Assembly: GCA_017467275.1 (NCBI GenBank)
Contig: JAFTSN010000004.1
Coordinates: forward strand, 1-35,649
DNA: 35,649 bases
Reading direction: 5' to 3'
DNA from: Clostridia bacterium
Lineage (GTDB): Bacteria; Bacillota; Clostridia; Christensenellales; Borkfalkiaceae
Below are positions 1 through 7,557 of this stretch, in pieces. The translations under genes and the position numbers were made by a program. Each line of letters opens with the position of its first letter. Position 1 is the first letter of the stretch. A model generated the notes under the pieces. It made no database searches, was not told the DNA's origin, and saw nothing but the letters and a program-made list of their open reading frames with translations.

Positions 1-141
1 GCCCACAAGCCAACGACTTAAATCGTCTTCGTTGATGGTTCTCAACTCTGCCTTCTTGCACCCGACGGCGAAAAGCGACGTTGCCGCCATCCCCAACGCC
101 ATCGGGATACACACAATTCTTTGCCTCAATGTCTTTTTCAT
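1..141 (-). CDS. Lipoprotein, N-terminal part only (cut by window edge)
   Basis: Only the first 47 codons lie in the window. The ATG at 141 sits 7 bases after an AGGAGG box (minus strand). The protein starts MKKTLRQRI, has a hydrophobic stretch and then the lipobox-like AVGC, so Cys29 would be lipidated and the protein anchored outside the membrane. After the Cys it continues KKAELRTINEDDLSRW, giving no family clue. The leader is clearly paralogous, at both protein and DNA level, to the lipoprotein encoded at 13582-14079 (shared TLRQRI and TSLFAVGC). Function unknown. Confidence 0.8.
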   Translation of the reverse strand, partial: MKKTLRQRIVCIPMALGMAATSLFAVGCKKAELRTINEDDLSRWLVG

Positions 142-249
142 AGTTCGTCCTCCTTGTACCTTTTTGGGTTTTTGAATTGCCCTCTATATATTAAACAATT
201 CAGAAAGCAAAAATGGGCACAATTTTTTAAAATTTTTTTAATTTTTTTT

Positions 250-278
250 ATTTTACCATATTTTTCCTGTTTTATCAA
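250..278 (-). promoter_or_regulatory. Promoter for the left-edge lipoprotein
   Basis: On the minus strand TTGATA (278-273), a 17-base spacer and TAAAAT (255-250) preceded by TGG, an extended -10. It leaves a leader of about 100 bases, very A/T-rich, before the ATG at 141. Confidence 0.55.
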
Positions 279-298
279 TAGTTTTTTAAAAAATCTAA

Positions 299-320
299 GC
301 GTTCCGACGATTCGGAACGC
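299..320 (-). terminator. Intrinsic terminator, copy 1 of a duplicated hairpin
   Basis: 9-bp perfect stem (gcgttccga / tcggaacgc) with a 4-base loop, followed on the minus strand by TTAGATTTTTT. It lies 2 bases past the stop of the gene ending at 323. The same 26 bases (297-322) recur exactly at 1207-1232. Confidence 0.7.
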
Positions 321-322
321 TT

Positions 323-733
323 TTATGTTTGGCGTTTTTTTCTTTCCGCTTTGTCGATTGCCGCGGCAATCTGAATTAGCTGATTTTTTATATCCAAAAG
401 GTCTCTCACAGCTTGCCGTTCCGTTCTCCCCTCCTCCCGCGCCTCGTTCTTTTCGAGGTAATCCTCGCAAGTATCGCCGCTTTTCACAATGGGAAGCTCG
501 GATTTTTTCGGCAAAAATTCTTTAAGGCATATTCCGATATCTTGATCAAGAAACCAATCCATATCCCGCACGTAGAACCTTGAATAGTACTGACAGCCCT
601 CGCATTTACCGTTTTCACGGTTTTCGTCGCGTTCGTCCTGATGAGAAAGAAGCACCACTCTCATGAGTATGGATTTGAATTGGGCGATATCGACGTCGTA
701 ATCGTCTAATCTCTCGTTTCCGTTTTTCGGCAT
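323..733 (-). CDS. Hypothetical Cys-rich protein with C-terminal helical tail
   Basis: 136 residues. I chose the ATG at 733 because CGAGG lies about 7 bases upstream; an upstream ATG at 766 has no such site. Residues about 45-95 carry KCEGCQYY, GICLKEF and GDTCEDYLE, a CxxC...C...C spacing that suggests a small metal-binding knuckle. The last 35 residues are rich in Lys, Glu, Ile and Leu and look helical, possibly coiled coil. No signal peptide or membrane segment. I do not recognise the family. It diverges from the ribbon-helix-helix gene at 1003, and both genes end in the same terminator sequence. The flanking DNA is much more AT-rich than the dapL-purA block, which suggests acquisition. 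Confidence 0.65.
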   Translation of the reverse strand: MPKNGNERLDDYDVDIAQFKSILMRVVLLSHQDERDENRENGKCEGCQYYSRFYVRDMDWFLDQDIGICLKEFLPKKSELPIVKSGDTCEDYLEKNEAREEGRTERQAVRDLLDIKNQLIQIAAAIDKAERKKRQT

Positions 734-867
734 AGTTTTTCCTCGCGTTGAAATACTTCGGTACATTAACCCCCACTTGCATGGAGTGTATCATAATTTA
801 ACAAGAATTCTTAAATTTGCGGAATTTATGTAAAATTCAGCTATAATTATTCTATCCTACTCCCTTA

Positions 868-876
868 ATTATAACA
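868..876 (-). promoter_or_regulatory. Possible extended -10 for the Cys-rich gene
   Basis: Minus-strand TGTTATAAT matches an extended -10. No convincing -35 lies 17 bases upstream. It would give a leader of about 130 bases. Confidence 0.3.
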
Positions 877-942
877 TAGCGATAATTTTTTTCCCCGTAG
901 GAAACCAATAGCCGTTCAGTAGATATTTAGTAGTTGTCTCTT

Positions 943-971
943 TTTCTGTTTATGGAAAAAAATGGTATAAT
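943..971 (+). promoter_or_regulatory. Extended -10 promoter for the RHH gene
   Basis: TGGTATAAT (963-971) is a perfect extended -10. The -35 position (TTTCTG, 943-948) is poor, as expected of extended -10 promoters. Confidence 0.5.
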
Positions 972-1002
972 ATAGCATAACATAGACATATAGGTAACAC
1001 AA

Positions 1003-1206
1003 GTGGGTAAATACCGTTTTCCGCAATTTCCAATAAGAATCAACCCTGATTATATTAATAAAATCAGGTATATTGCCACGGAAAACAGCAGGTCTGCAAA
1101 TAAAGAAATAGAACAGCTTATTATCCGTTATATCAAAGAATACGAAAGTAGAAACGGAGAAATTGAAACAGAAGATATAGAGCGTATGCTTGCTTCCTTA
1201 AAATAA
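1003..1206 (+). CDS. Arc/MetJ-type ribbon-helix-helix DNA-binding protein
   Basis: 67 residues, GTG start, with a weak AGGTAAC site just upstream. The segment PQFPIRINPDYINKI followed by NSRSANKEIEQLIIRYIKEY is the RHH pattern: a short beta strand, a helix, a turn around SRSANKE, then a second helix. Such proteins bind DNA as dimers and are often autorepressors, antitoxins or small phage/plasmid regulators. No toxin gene lies beside it in the same direction; the only neighbour is the divergent Cys-rich gene, whose promoter it could control from the shared 270-base gap. The gene is AT-rich compared with the metabolic genes that follow. Confidence 0.75.
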   Translation: MGKYRFPQFPIRINPDYINKIRYIATENSRSANKEIEQLIIRYIKEYESRNGEIETEDIERMLASLK

Positions 1207-1208
1207 AA

Positions 1209-1230
1209 GCGTTCCGACGATTCGGAACGC
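1209..1230 (+). terminator. Intrinsic terminator, copy 2 of the duplicated hairpin
   Basis: Identical to 299-320 and in the same orientation on the plus strand. Here it is followed by TTCTTTTTTCG, so it terminates the RHH gene that ends at 1206. Confidence 0.8.
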
Positions 1231-1244
1231 TTCTTTTTTCGTTT

Positions 1245-1363
1245 TGCGGGCATACCCGCATGACGCCTTACGGCGTGATAGCGCAAAACTGCGTTTTGCT
1301 TTTATGGGGGGCCTTTATGCGAGGGCTCCGCCCTCAACCTCCCGCAAGAAACTGAGTTTCTTG
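1245..1363. repeat. Run of five short, non-identical hairpins
   Basis: Consecutive perfect inverted repeats with 3-4-base loops: 1245-1260 (tgcggg/cccgca, loop cata), 1263-1276 (acgcc/ggcgt, loop ttac), 1283-1299 (gcaaaac/gttttgc, loop tgc), 1321-1335 (gagggc/gccctc, loop tcc) and 1345-1363 (caagaaac/gtttcttg, loop tga). None has a good U tract. They fill the gap between the RHH terminator and the end of dapL. Confidence 0.7.
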
Positions 1364-1369
1364 ACTTCC

Positions 1370-2554
1370 TTATTTTTTTAAGAGGGTCTTGAGGCGTTTA
1401 CAGGCTTCGAGGGTGGTTTCGCGGCTGCCGAATGCCGTTAAGCGGAAGAAGCCCTCGCCGTTTTTGCCAAAGCCGCTGCCAGGGGTGCCGACAACTTGGA
1501 TATTTTCAAGCAGGTAGTCGAAAAATTCCCAGCTCGTCATGCCTTTCGGACATTCCAGCCAAATATACGGAGAGTTCTTGCCGCCCGTGTAGAATACGCC
1601 GCATTCGTCCATGCAGTCCGCGATTATTTTCGCGTTCTCGCGATAGTAGGCGAGGTTTTCTGCGATCTGCTTTTCACCCTCGGGCGTGAATACCGCCGCC
1701 GCGCCTTTTTGCACAATATACGATACGCCGTTGAATTTCGTCGTTTGGCGGCGAAGCCACATTTTGCGGAGCGACATGCCCGAAAACTCGAGCGCTTCGG
1801 GGACGACCGTGTAACCGCAACGGGTGCCCGTGAAGCCCGCTGTCTTGGAGAACGAGCAAAGCTCGATCGCGCACTTTTTCGCATTCTCGATCTCATAAAT
1901 GCTTCTCACTGCGCCGTCCGTTACAAAACATTCGTATGCCGCGTCGTAGAGAATGACGGCGTTCTTTTTAAGCGCGTATTCCACCCACTTTTCGAGCTGG
2001 GCTTTGCTATACGAGGCGCCCGTGGGGTTGTTGGGCGAACAGATATAGATAATGTCTGCGTCCACGCTAGCGTCGGGCATGGGTAAAAAGCCATTTTCCT
2101 TATTCGCCGAGGCGTATATGATCTTTCTGCCTGCCATGGTGTTCGTGTCCACGTAGACGGGGTACACGGGGTCGGGCACAAGCACGACGTTGTCCTTGTC
2201 GAATAAATCCAATATGTTGCCGCAGTCGGATTTCGCGCCGTCCGAAATGAAAATCTCGTCCGACTCCAACGCCACGCCGCGACGGGCATAGTAGCCGCGA
2301 ATACTCTCCTTTAAAAAGGGATAGCCCTGCTCGGGGCCGTAGCCCTTAAAGGTCTCCTTTTTCGACATTTCGTCCACCGCGCCGTGCATGGCTTCGATTA
2401 CGGCGGGCGCGAGCGGCAACGTCACGTCGCCGATGCCGAGCCGTAAAACGGGCTTGTCGGGGTTTGCCGCCTGATAGGCGCTCACTTTTTTTGCAACCGT
2501 GGAAAACAGATAGCTTTCCGCAAGATTTTGATAACAAAGATTGGGTTTTAACAT
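1370..2554 (-). CDS. dapL: LL-diaminopimelate aminotransferase
   Basis: 394 residues, full length for the family. This fold-type I PLP aminotransferase converts tetrahydrodipicolinate plus glutamate to LL-diaminopimelate, bypassing the succinylase/acetylase branches to peptidoglycan and lysine. Visible marks: N-terminal YLFSTVAKKV, RLGIGDVTLPL, YICSPNNPTGA, and the PLP lysine in SFSKTAGFTGTRCGYT. The ATG at 2554 follows AAAGGA by 6 bases. It is the last gene of the purA-dapF-pyrG-dapL series. Together with dapF it supplies the meso-diaminopimelate pathway. Confidence 0.93.
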   Translation of the reverse strand: MLKPNLCYQNLAESYLFSTVAKKVSAYQAANPDKPVLRLGIGDVTLPLAPAVIEAMHGAVDEMSKKETFKGYGPEQGYPFLKESIRGYYARRGVALESDEIFISDGAKSDCGNILDLFDKDNVVLVPDPVYPVYVDTNTMAGRKIIYASANKENGFLPMPDASVDADIIYICSPNNPTGASYSKAQLEKWVEYALKKNAVILYDAAYECFVTDGAVRSIYEIENAKKCAIELCSFSKTAGFTGTRCGYTVVPEALEFSGMSLRKMWLRRQTTKFNGVSYIVQKGAAAVFTPEGEKQIAENLAYYRENAKIIADCMDECGVFYTGGKNSPYIWLECPKGMTSWEFFDYLLENIQVVGTPGSGFGKNGEGFFRLTAFGSRETTLEACKRLKTLLKK

Positions 2555-2572
2555 AGGTTTCCTTTGAATGAA

Positions 2573-2599
2573 GAAAGCGGAATGTTCCGTTCCGCTTTC
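2573..2599 (-). other. Hairpin in the pyrG-dapL gap
   Basis: 10-bp perfect stem (gaaagcggaa/ttccgctttc) with a 7-base loop in the 54-base gap. On the transcribed minus strand it lacks a U tract and runs toward the dapL ribosome binding site, so it looks more like a processing or translation-modulating stem than a terminator. Role unproven. Confidence 0.4.
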
Positions 2600-2608
2600 C
2601 GTATTTTT

Positions 2609-4216
2609 TTATTTGGAGCCTTTCTCCATGTGCTTGACCGCACTCTTGATAAATTCGCGGAACAAGGGGTGCGCGTTGTTCGGACGGGATTTAAATTCGG
2701 GGTGGAACTGCACGCCGATAAAGAAATCGTTTTTAGGGTACTCGATCGCCTCGCAGAGCATACCGTCGGGAGACGTGCCTGCAATGACCATGCCGTTCTC
2801 CTCGAACACCTTTCTATATTCGTTGTTGAATTCGTATCTGTGGCGATGACGCTCCGCAATCTCGTCCTTGCCGTAAGCCGATTTCATGATCGGACCGAGC
2901 GTCTTGCAAGGGTATGCGCCAAGGCGCATTGTGCCGCCCATTTTCACGCCGTATTGATCGTGCATCAGATCGATTACGCGGTTCTTGCAATCCGCTTGGA
3001 ACTCCGCAGAGCCTGCGCCCTCGAGCTTTAACACGTTGCGGGCAAATTCCACCGCCGCGATCTGCATGCCGAGGCAGATACCGAAATACGGGATATTGTT
3101 TTCACGCGCGTATTTGACGGCAACCATCATGCCCTCCACACCGCGTTCGCCAAAGCCGCCGGGGACAATAATCCCGTCCATGCCGCCAAGCTGTTCCTCG
3201 GCAGCCTCCTCCGTGAGCGTTCTGGTATCCACCCAGCTGATCTCCACCTTTGCGTCGTTCTCGTAGCCGCCGTGCGCGAGCGCTTCCGCAACGGAAAGAT
3301 AGGCGTCGTGAAGCTGCACGTATTTACCGCAGAGCGCAATCTTGACTTGCTTGCTTCTCGCGTGAACGCGGTCGAGCATTTCCTGCCATTCCGTGAGATT
3401 GATTTCGCGGGGATCAAGCCTGAGAAGCTTACAAACAACCGAGGAGAAGTTCTGCTTCTCGAGCATCATGGGCGCTTCGTAAAGGACGGGCACCGTCAGG
3501 TTCTCGATACAGCATTCGGGCTCCACGCTACAGAAGATCGCCAGCTTATCCTTGACGTATTGGGGAAGGGGCTGATCGGCGCGGGTGAGAATGATGTCGG
3601 GAGAGATACCCATGCCCTGAAGCTGTTTCACAGAGTGCTGCGCGGGCTTGGATTTGAACTCGTCGGAGCCGGAAATATAGGGAACGAGCACCACGTGGAT
3701 AAAGCAACAGTTTTCCTTGCCCACCTCGCGGCAGATCTGGCGCAGGGCTTCGATATGAGGCTGACTTTCAATGTCGCCCGTCGTGCCGCCGATCTCCGTT
3801 ATGACAATGTCCGCGTTCGTCGTCTTGCCGACGTTGTAGATAACCGCCTTAATCTCGTTCGTGATATGCGGGATGACCTGCACCGTCGTGCCGAGATAGT
3901 CGCCGTTTCTCTCCTTATTGAGAACGCTCCAATAGATTTTACCCGAGGTGATGCTCGAATATTTGTTGAGGTTCTCGTCGATAAAACGCTCGTAGTGACC
4001 AAGGTCGAGGTCGGTTTCGATACCGTCGTCTGTGACGAACACTTCGCCGTGCTGGAAAGGACTCATTGTGCCGGGGTCTACATTCATGTAAGGGTCGAGC
4101 TTCTGCGAGGTCACTTTATAGCCGCGCAGCTTTAAAAGTCTGCCCAAAGATGCCGCAGTGATGCCTTTACCCAAGCCTGAAACGACGCCGCCGGTAACGA
4201 AAATGTACTTTGTCAT
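2609..4216 (-). CDS. pyrG: CTP synthase
   Basis: 535 residues. Converts UTP to CTP with glutamine as nitrogen donor. The synthetase domain starts [19 protein letters not shown] (P-loop) and carries [15 protein letters not shown] and [11 protein letters not shown]. The C-terminal class I glutamine amidotransferase domain shows GGFGERG, the catalytic Cys in [10 protein letters not shown], and the His/Glu pair in [13 protein letters not shown] at 4216 with GAGGAG 9 bases upstream. It is 45 bases downstream of dapF with no terminator between, so probably co-transcribed. The gene is intact and ordinary. Confidence 0.96.
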   Translation of the reverse strand: MTKYIFVTGGVVSGLGKGITAASLGRLLKLRGYKVTSQKLDPYMNVDPGTMSPFQHGEVFVTDDGIETDLDLGHYERFIDENLNKYSSITSGKIYWSVLNKERNGDYLGTTVQVIPHITNEIKAVIYNVGKTTNADIVITEIGGTTGDIESQPHIEALRQICREVGKENCCFIHVVLVPYISGSDEFKSKPAQHSVKQLQGMGISPDIILTRADQPLPQYVKDKLAIFCSVEPECCIENLTVPVLYEAPMMLEKQNFSSVVCKLLRLDPREINLTEWQEMLDRVHARSKQVKIALCGKYVQLHDAYLSVAEALAHGGYENDAKVEISWVDTRTLTEEAAEEQLGGMDGIIVPGGFGERGVEGMMVAVKYARENNIPYFGICLGMQIAAVEFARNVLKLEGAGSAEFQADCKNRVIDLMHDQYGVKMGGTMRLGAYPCKTLGPIMKSAYGKDEIAERHRHRYEFNNEYRKVFEENGMVIAGTSPDGMLCEAIEYPKNDFFIGVQFHPEFKSRPNNAHPLFREFIKSAVKHMEKGSK

Positions 4217-4261
4217 AATGCTTATTCTCCTCTGTGTATTTTTATAACCTTTTGTTGTTTT

Positions 4262-5110
4262 TTAAATTTCAATTTCCCCTTGAAAAACGAGGGTCGCGGG
4301 ACCCGTCATGAGCACGGTGTCCTCCGTCCAACGGATCACTAGCTCGCCGCCGAGCAGTTTCACCTTTATATCCTCGTTCCGATTTGCATGACCGTTCAAC
4401 ACCGCCGCAACCGCCGTTGCGCACGCGCCCGTTCCGCATGCCCAGGTCTCGCCGCTACCGCGTTCCCAAACCCGCATTTTAAGATCGTTTTTGCCCAAAA
4501 CCTTGACAAATTCCGTGTTCACTCGGTCGGGAAAGATCGGAGCGTTTTCGTGGGCGGGACCAATTTTTTCAAGCTCGAGCGCGTCGGGGTCGGTGAATAT
4601 CACGCAGTGGGGATTGCCCATGGAAACGCAGGTGATCTCTGCCATGCCCCCCGCGATTTCCGTTTTCCGCGCCACAACTCTGCCGTTTTCGTCCGCTTCG
4701 AGCGACACGGGAATTTCTTTCGGGTCAAGCACGGGCGCACCCATGTCCACTTTCACCGTTTCCGTTTTTCCGTCCTCGCCGATATGGAGCTGAAGCGTTT
4801 TGATGCCGCTCAGCGTCTCGATAGAAAGCGCGGTCTTTTTGACGCGGCCCGAATCATAGAGATATTTCCCCACGCAACGGATCGCATTTCCGCACATTTT
4901 CCCCTCGCTTCCGTCCGCATTGAACATGCGCATTTTCGCGTCTGCAACCTCGCTCGGGCAAATGAGAACGATTCCGTCCCCGCCGATGCCGAAATGGCGG
5001 TCGGACAGGCGAACGGAGGCTTCGTTCGGGTTTTCAAACGGCTCGTCCAAGCAATCGAAATAAATATAGTCGTTGCCGATGCCGTGCATTTTGTAGAATG
5101 TTCGTTTCAT
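4262..5110 (-). CDS. dapF: Diaminopimelate epimerase
   Basis: 282 residues. Interconverts LL- and meso-diaminopimelate. Both catalytic cysteines are present, in KMCGNAIRC and WACGTGACAT, and the protein begins with the usual MHGIGNDY region. I place the start at the ATG at 5110 (MKRTFYKMHG), which matches family N-termini. The reading frame stays open another 69 codons upstream, but only because it runs through the 90-base repeats, and that extension has no homology. The chosen start lacks a clear Shine-Dalgarno site, so translation may be weak or coupled. Downstream of purA, upstream of pyrG. Confidence 0.92.
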   Translation of the reverse strand: MKRTFYKMHGIGNDYIYFDCLDEPFENPNEASVRLSDRHFGIGGDGIVLICPSEVADAKMRMFNADGSEGKMCGNAIRCVGKYLYDSGRVKKTALSIETLSGIKTLQLHIGEDGKTETVKVDMGAPVLDPKEIPVSLEADENGRVVARKTEIAGGMAEITCVSMGNPHCVIFTDPDALELEKIGPAHENAPIFPDRVNTEFVKVLGKNDLKMRVWERGSGETWACGTGACATAVAAVLNGHANRNEDIKVKLLGGELVIRWTEDTVLMTGPATLVFQGEIEI

Positions 5111-5151
5111 AATTTTATGTTTCGGATTCGCCAATGCGTTTTTGGTCGTTT

Positions 5152-5241
5152 CCCGCCGTGAGTTTACACACCCGTAAACGAACAAGGGGAAAACCGACGA
5201 GGCGCAAAGACGAGCCCTTATACGAATTTCGTTCGGTTGAT
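5152..5241. repeat. 90-base direct repeat, copy 1
   Basis: Matches 5298-5387 at 88 of 90 positions with a 146-base period. Contains an inverted repeat gtttac-N6-gtaaac (5163-5180 region) and the near-palindrome acgaatttcgt. The differences are an a/g in the gcgca(a/g)aga stretch and g/a near the right end. Intergenic, upstream of dapF. Confidence 0.9.
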
Positions 5242-5297
5242 TGGGTTGCGTTAAAATTCGGAGAAGGGTTTGGATTTGCGCCAAGCTCGGAAGCTTC

Positions 5298-5387
5298 CCC
5301 GCCGTGAGTTTACACACCCGTAAACGAACAAGGGGAAAACCGACGAGGCGCAGAGACGAGCCCTTATACGAATTTCGTTCGGTTAAT
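5298..5387. repeat. 90-base direct repeat, copy 2 (contains the purA stop)
   Basis: Second copy of the element at 5152-5241. Its right end overlaps the TAA stop codon of purA (5385-5383), so the duplication boundary touches coding sequence. Confidence 0.9.
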
Positions 5388-6657
5388 CCATTATAATATA
5401 CGCTTCGCGTTCTGCGCCAACCGACACATACTTAATCTTACAGCCGCAAAGCTCTTCCAGATAGCGGATATAATCGAGCGCTTCTTTGGGAAGATCTTCT
5501 TTCTTGCGGCATTTGGAAATGTCGGTGTGCCAGCCCTTGACCGTTTTGAACACGGGCTTGCAATCGTCGAGCACGTCCGCAAACGGGAAGTCCTTGACTT
5601 CCTTGCCGTCGAGGGTGTAAGCCACGCAGACCTCGATTTCCTCATAGTCGGAAAGAACGTCCATTTTCGTGAGCGCGATCTCTTTCGCGCCCTGACAACG
5701 GATTCCGTAGCGGGAAGCAACGACGTCGAAAGGCCCCACTCTTCTGGGTCTGCCCGTCGCCGCGCCGTACTCGCCGCCGAGTTGACGAAGTCTCTCTGCC
5801 TTTTCGCCGAAATATTCCGCCGTGAACGGACCCTCGCCGACGCAAGTGGAATACGCTTTCATGATGCCGATAGAGTTGTCGAGCTGAAGCTGGGGCACGC
5901 CCGCGCCGATGGGCGCATAGGCGGCGATAGTCGAGGACGAGGAGGTGTAGGGGTGAATACCGAAATCGATATCCCTCATTGCGCCGAGCTGCGCCTCGAA
6001 CATGATGTTCTTACCTGCGGCGTTCGCCTCGGTCAAGTACACACCGACGTCACAAACGAACGGAGCAAGCTTGGTGCCGTACTCCTCGAAATAGGCGATG
6101 ATATCCTCCGTTTTCACGGGCTCTGCCTGATAGCCGCCGACAACCGTCAGATTTTTCCATTCAACGATGTCCGCCACGCGCTTATAGAGGCGCTCTTTAT
6201 TCAAAAGCTCACCCATACGGAACGCCTTTTTATAGTATTTGTCGGCATATACGGGCGCGATTCCGCGACGGGTCGAGCCGAACTTCTTGCCCGCAAGACG
6301 GTCCTCCTCAAGACAGTCCTGCAAGACGTTATAGGGCATGGTGATCACGGCGCGGTCGCTGATCTTAAGGTTTTCGGGGGTGATTTTGATCCCCGCCGCC
6401 GTGAGGCGACCCATTTCCTCGACAAGGTGCTTGATGTCGATGACCATACCGTTGCCCATGACGTTCACAACGTCCTCGCGCAAAATCCCCGAGGGCAAAA
6501 GATTCAAAATGAATTTTCCACGCTCGTTAATGACCGTGTGCCCCGCGTTGTTGCCGCCCTGATAACGGCAAACGACGTCGAAATCCTCGGACAAAAGGTC
6601 CACCATTCTGCCCTTGCCTTCGTCGCCCCAGTTGATACCGCAAATAGATGTAAGCAT
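5383..6657 (-). CDS. purA: Adenylosuccinate synthetase
   Basis: 424 residues, usual length. Joins IMP and aspartate with GTP to form adenylosuccinate, the first step to AMP. The N-terminal GINWGDEGKGR is the GTP/IMP-binding loop (families usually read QWGDEGKGK), followed by YQGGNNAGHTV and GSTRRGIAPVY; RYGIRCQGAKEIALTKMDVL is the guanine-recognition region. ATG at 6657 with AAGGAG upstream. A consensus promoter lies at 6801-6773, and a hairpin followed by six T sits in the leader. First gene of the purA-dapF-pyrG-dapL run. Confidence 0.95.
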   Translation of the reverse strand: MLTSICGINWGDEGKGRMVDLLSEDFDVVCRYQGGNNAGHTVINERGKFILNLLPSGILREDVVNVMGNGMVIDIKHLVEEMGRLTAAGIKITPENLKISDRAVITMPYNVLQDCLEEDRLAGKKFGSTRRGIAPVYADKYYKKAFRMGELLNKERLYKRVADIVEWKNLTVVGGYQAEPVKTEDIIAYFEEYGTKLAPFVCDVGVYLTEANAAGKNIMFEAQLGAMRDIDFGIHPYTSSSSTIAAYAPIGAGVPQLQLDNSIGIMKAYSTCVGEGPFTAEYFGEKAERLRQLGGEYGAATGRPRRVGPFDVVASRYGIRCQGAKEIALTKMDVLSDYEEIEVCVAYTLDGKEVKDFPFADVLDDCKPVFKTVKGWHTDISKCRKKEDLPKEALDYIRYLEELCGCKIKYVSVGAEREAYIIMD

Positions 6658-6714
6658 ATTTCGTTTCTCCTTTGCTTTTTCTTAAGAAAGGTACTCGAAC
6701 ACGCAAAAAACCGA

Positions 6715-6744
6715 GCATTTTTCCCTTCCAAACGGAAAAAATGC
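6715..6744 (-). promoter_or_regulatory. purA leader hairpin, possible attenuator
   Basis: On the minus strand GCATTTTTTCC pairs with GGAAAAATGC (one bulge). It is followed after TCGG by TTTTTT, inside the roughly 110-base purA leader. It has the shape of a weak terminator, but I see no clear competing antiterminator and no known riboswitch. Confidence 0.35.
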
Positions 6745-6772
6745 CGCTCTTGCCTATTTTTTTGTACGTCTT

Positions 6773-6801
6773 ATTATACTGCTTTTTTTTCCTCCTGTCA
6801 A
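6773..6801 (-). promoter_or_regulatory. purA promoter, consensus sigma-A
   Basis: Minus strand: TTGACA (6801-6796), 17-base spacer, TATAAT (6778-6773). Both hexamers are perfect. Confidence 0.85.
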
Positions 6802-6851
6802 GTCTGAAACACCTTAGGAAAAACTTTTCTTTAAAAATTTTTTCTCCCCTC

Positions 6852-6880
6852 TTGACAAACGCAAAAAAATGCGTTATTAT
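6852..6880 (+). promoter_or_regulatory. Promoter for the Nudix gene
   Basis: TTGACA (6852-6857), 17-base spacer, TATTAT (6875-6880). Transcription would start near 6887, which supports the start codon at 6944 rather than 6893. Confidence 0.8.
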
Positions 6881-6943
6881 ATATAGAAAATAATGATTTA
6901 TTTTATGGATGCCGATAGGAGATCGGCAAAGGAGGGAATTATT

Positions 6944-7438
6944 ATGCACTGTAAAAAATGTGGAGAAAAGCTTGCATTGCGCTTTTGCGAAAACGAGGGG
7001 CTCGTGCCCTATTGCAACAAATGCGAAGCCTTTGAGTTTCCGCAGTTCGCCGTGGCGGTTTCTATGGTCGTGACCAACCGCGCGCAGGATAAAATTCTGC
7101 TTGCAAAGCACGTTGGGGACGACGATTTCATTCTGCCTGCGGGCTATATCAAAAAGGGCGAGAATGTGGAAAAGACGATCCCCCGCGAGCTCAAAGAGGA
7201 GCTGGGGTTGGAGCTTGTGAAGAGCAAGTATATGGCATCCCGCTATCATTCCGAGCGCGACGTGCTCATGATCAATTTTATCGTGATCGTGGAGGATAAG
7301 CCGTTAAAGCTCAAGACGGACGAGATTGCCGAAGCAAAATGGTGCTCCATCGAGGAAGCGGCGGAAACGGTCAAGAAAGATACGATTGCGGAAATCTTCC
7401 TTTTCAACGCACTCAAAGAGATCAAGAAGAAAATTTAA
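6944..7438 (+). CDS. Nudix hydrolase with N-terminal zinc ribbon
   Basis: 164 residues from the ATG at 6944, which follows AAAGGAGGG by about 8 bases; an in-frame ATG at 6893 has no ribosome site and lies almost at the transcription start. The N-terminus HCKKCGEKL...YCNKCEAF is a CxxC...CxxC zinc ribbon as in NADH pyrophosphatase-type Nudix proteins. The Nudix box is complete: G-x5-E-x7-REL-K-EELGL in GYIKKGENVEKTI plus PRELKEELG. Predicted to hydrolyse a nucleoside-diphosphate-X compound, but the substrate cannot be read from the sequence. Monocistronic, with its own promoter and a following terminator. Confidence 0.88.
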   Translation: MHCKKCGEKLALRFCENEGLVPYCNKCEAFEFPQFAVAVSMVVTNRAQDKILLAKHVGDDDFILPAGYIKKGENVEKTIPRELKEELGLELVKSKYMASRYHSERDVLMINFIVIVEDKPLKLKTDEIAEAKWCSIEEAAETVKKDTIAEIFLFNALKEIKKKI

Positions 7439-7458
7439 ATAAATGCACTATGCGATAT

Positions 7459-7482
7459 TAACCATGCCGCCACGGCGTGGTT
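7459..7482 (+). terminator. Hairpin after the Nudix gene
   Basis: taaccatgccg pairs with cggcgtggtt (one G-T pair) around a 3-base loop, followed by TTAATAT. It may assist the stronger bidirectional terminator just beyond. Confidence 0.45.
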
Positions 7483-7491
7483 TTAATATAC

Positions 7492-7529
7492 AAAAAATCA
7501 GAATCAACGTAAATCGATCCTGATTTTTT
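7492..7529. terminator. Bidirectional terminator between convergent genes
   Basis: aaaaaatcag (7492-7501) pairs with ctgatttttt (7520-7529). It gives a T run on both strands and lies between the Nudix gene (+) and the beta-galactosidase gene (-). Confidence 0.7.
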
Positions 7530-7557
7530 CATGAATAGGTATGCGGCTTTTTGCGCC

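Noticed and set aside
1003-1206. Classic toxin-antitoxin pair with the RHH protein as antitoxin
   Set aside because: No co-directional overlapping toxin-like gene; the only partner is divergent and does not resemble a known toxin.
5111-5317. 69-codon N-terminal extension of dapF
   Set aside because: It is open only because it reads through the 90-base repeats; family proteins begin at MKRTFYKMHG-like sequence, so the start is 5110.
6893-6943. Earlier ATG for the Nudix gene
   Set aside because: It lies only about 6 bases past the predicted transcription start and has no ribosome site; 6944 has AAAGGAGGG.
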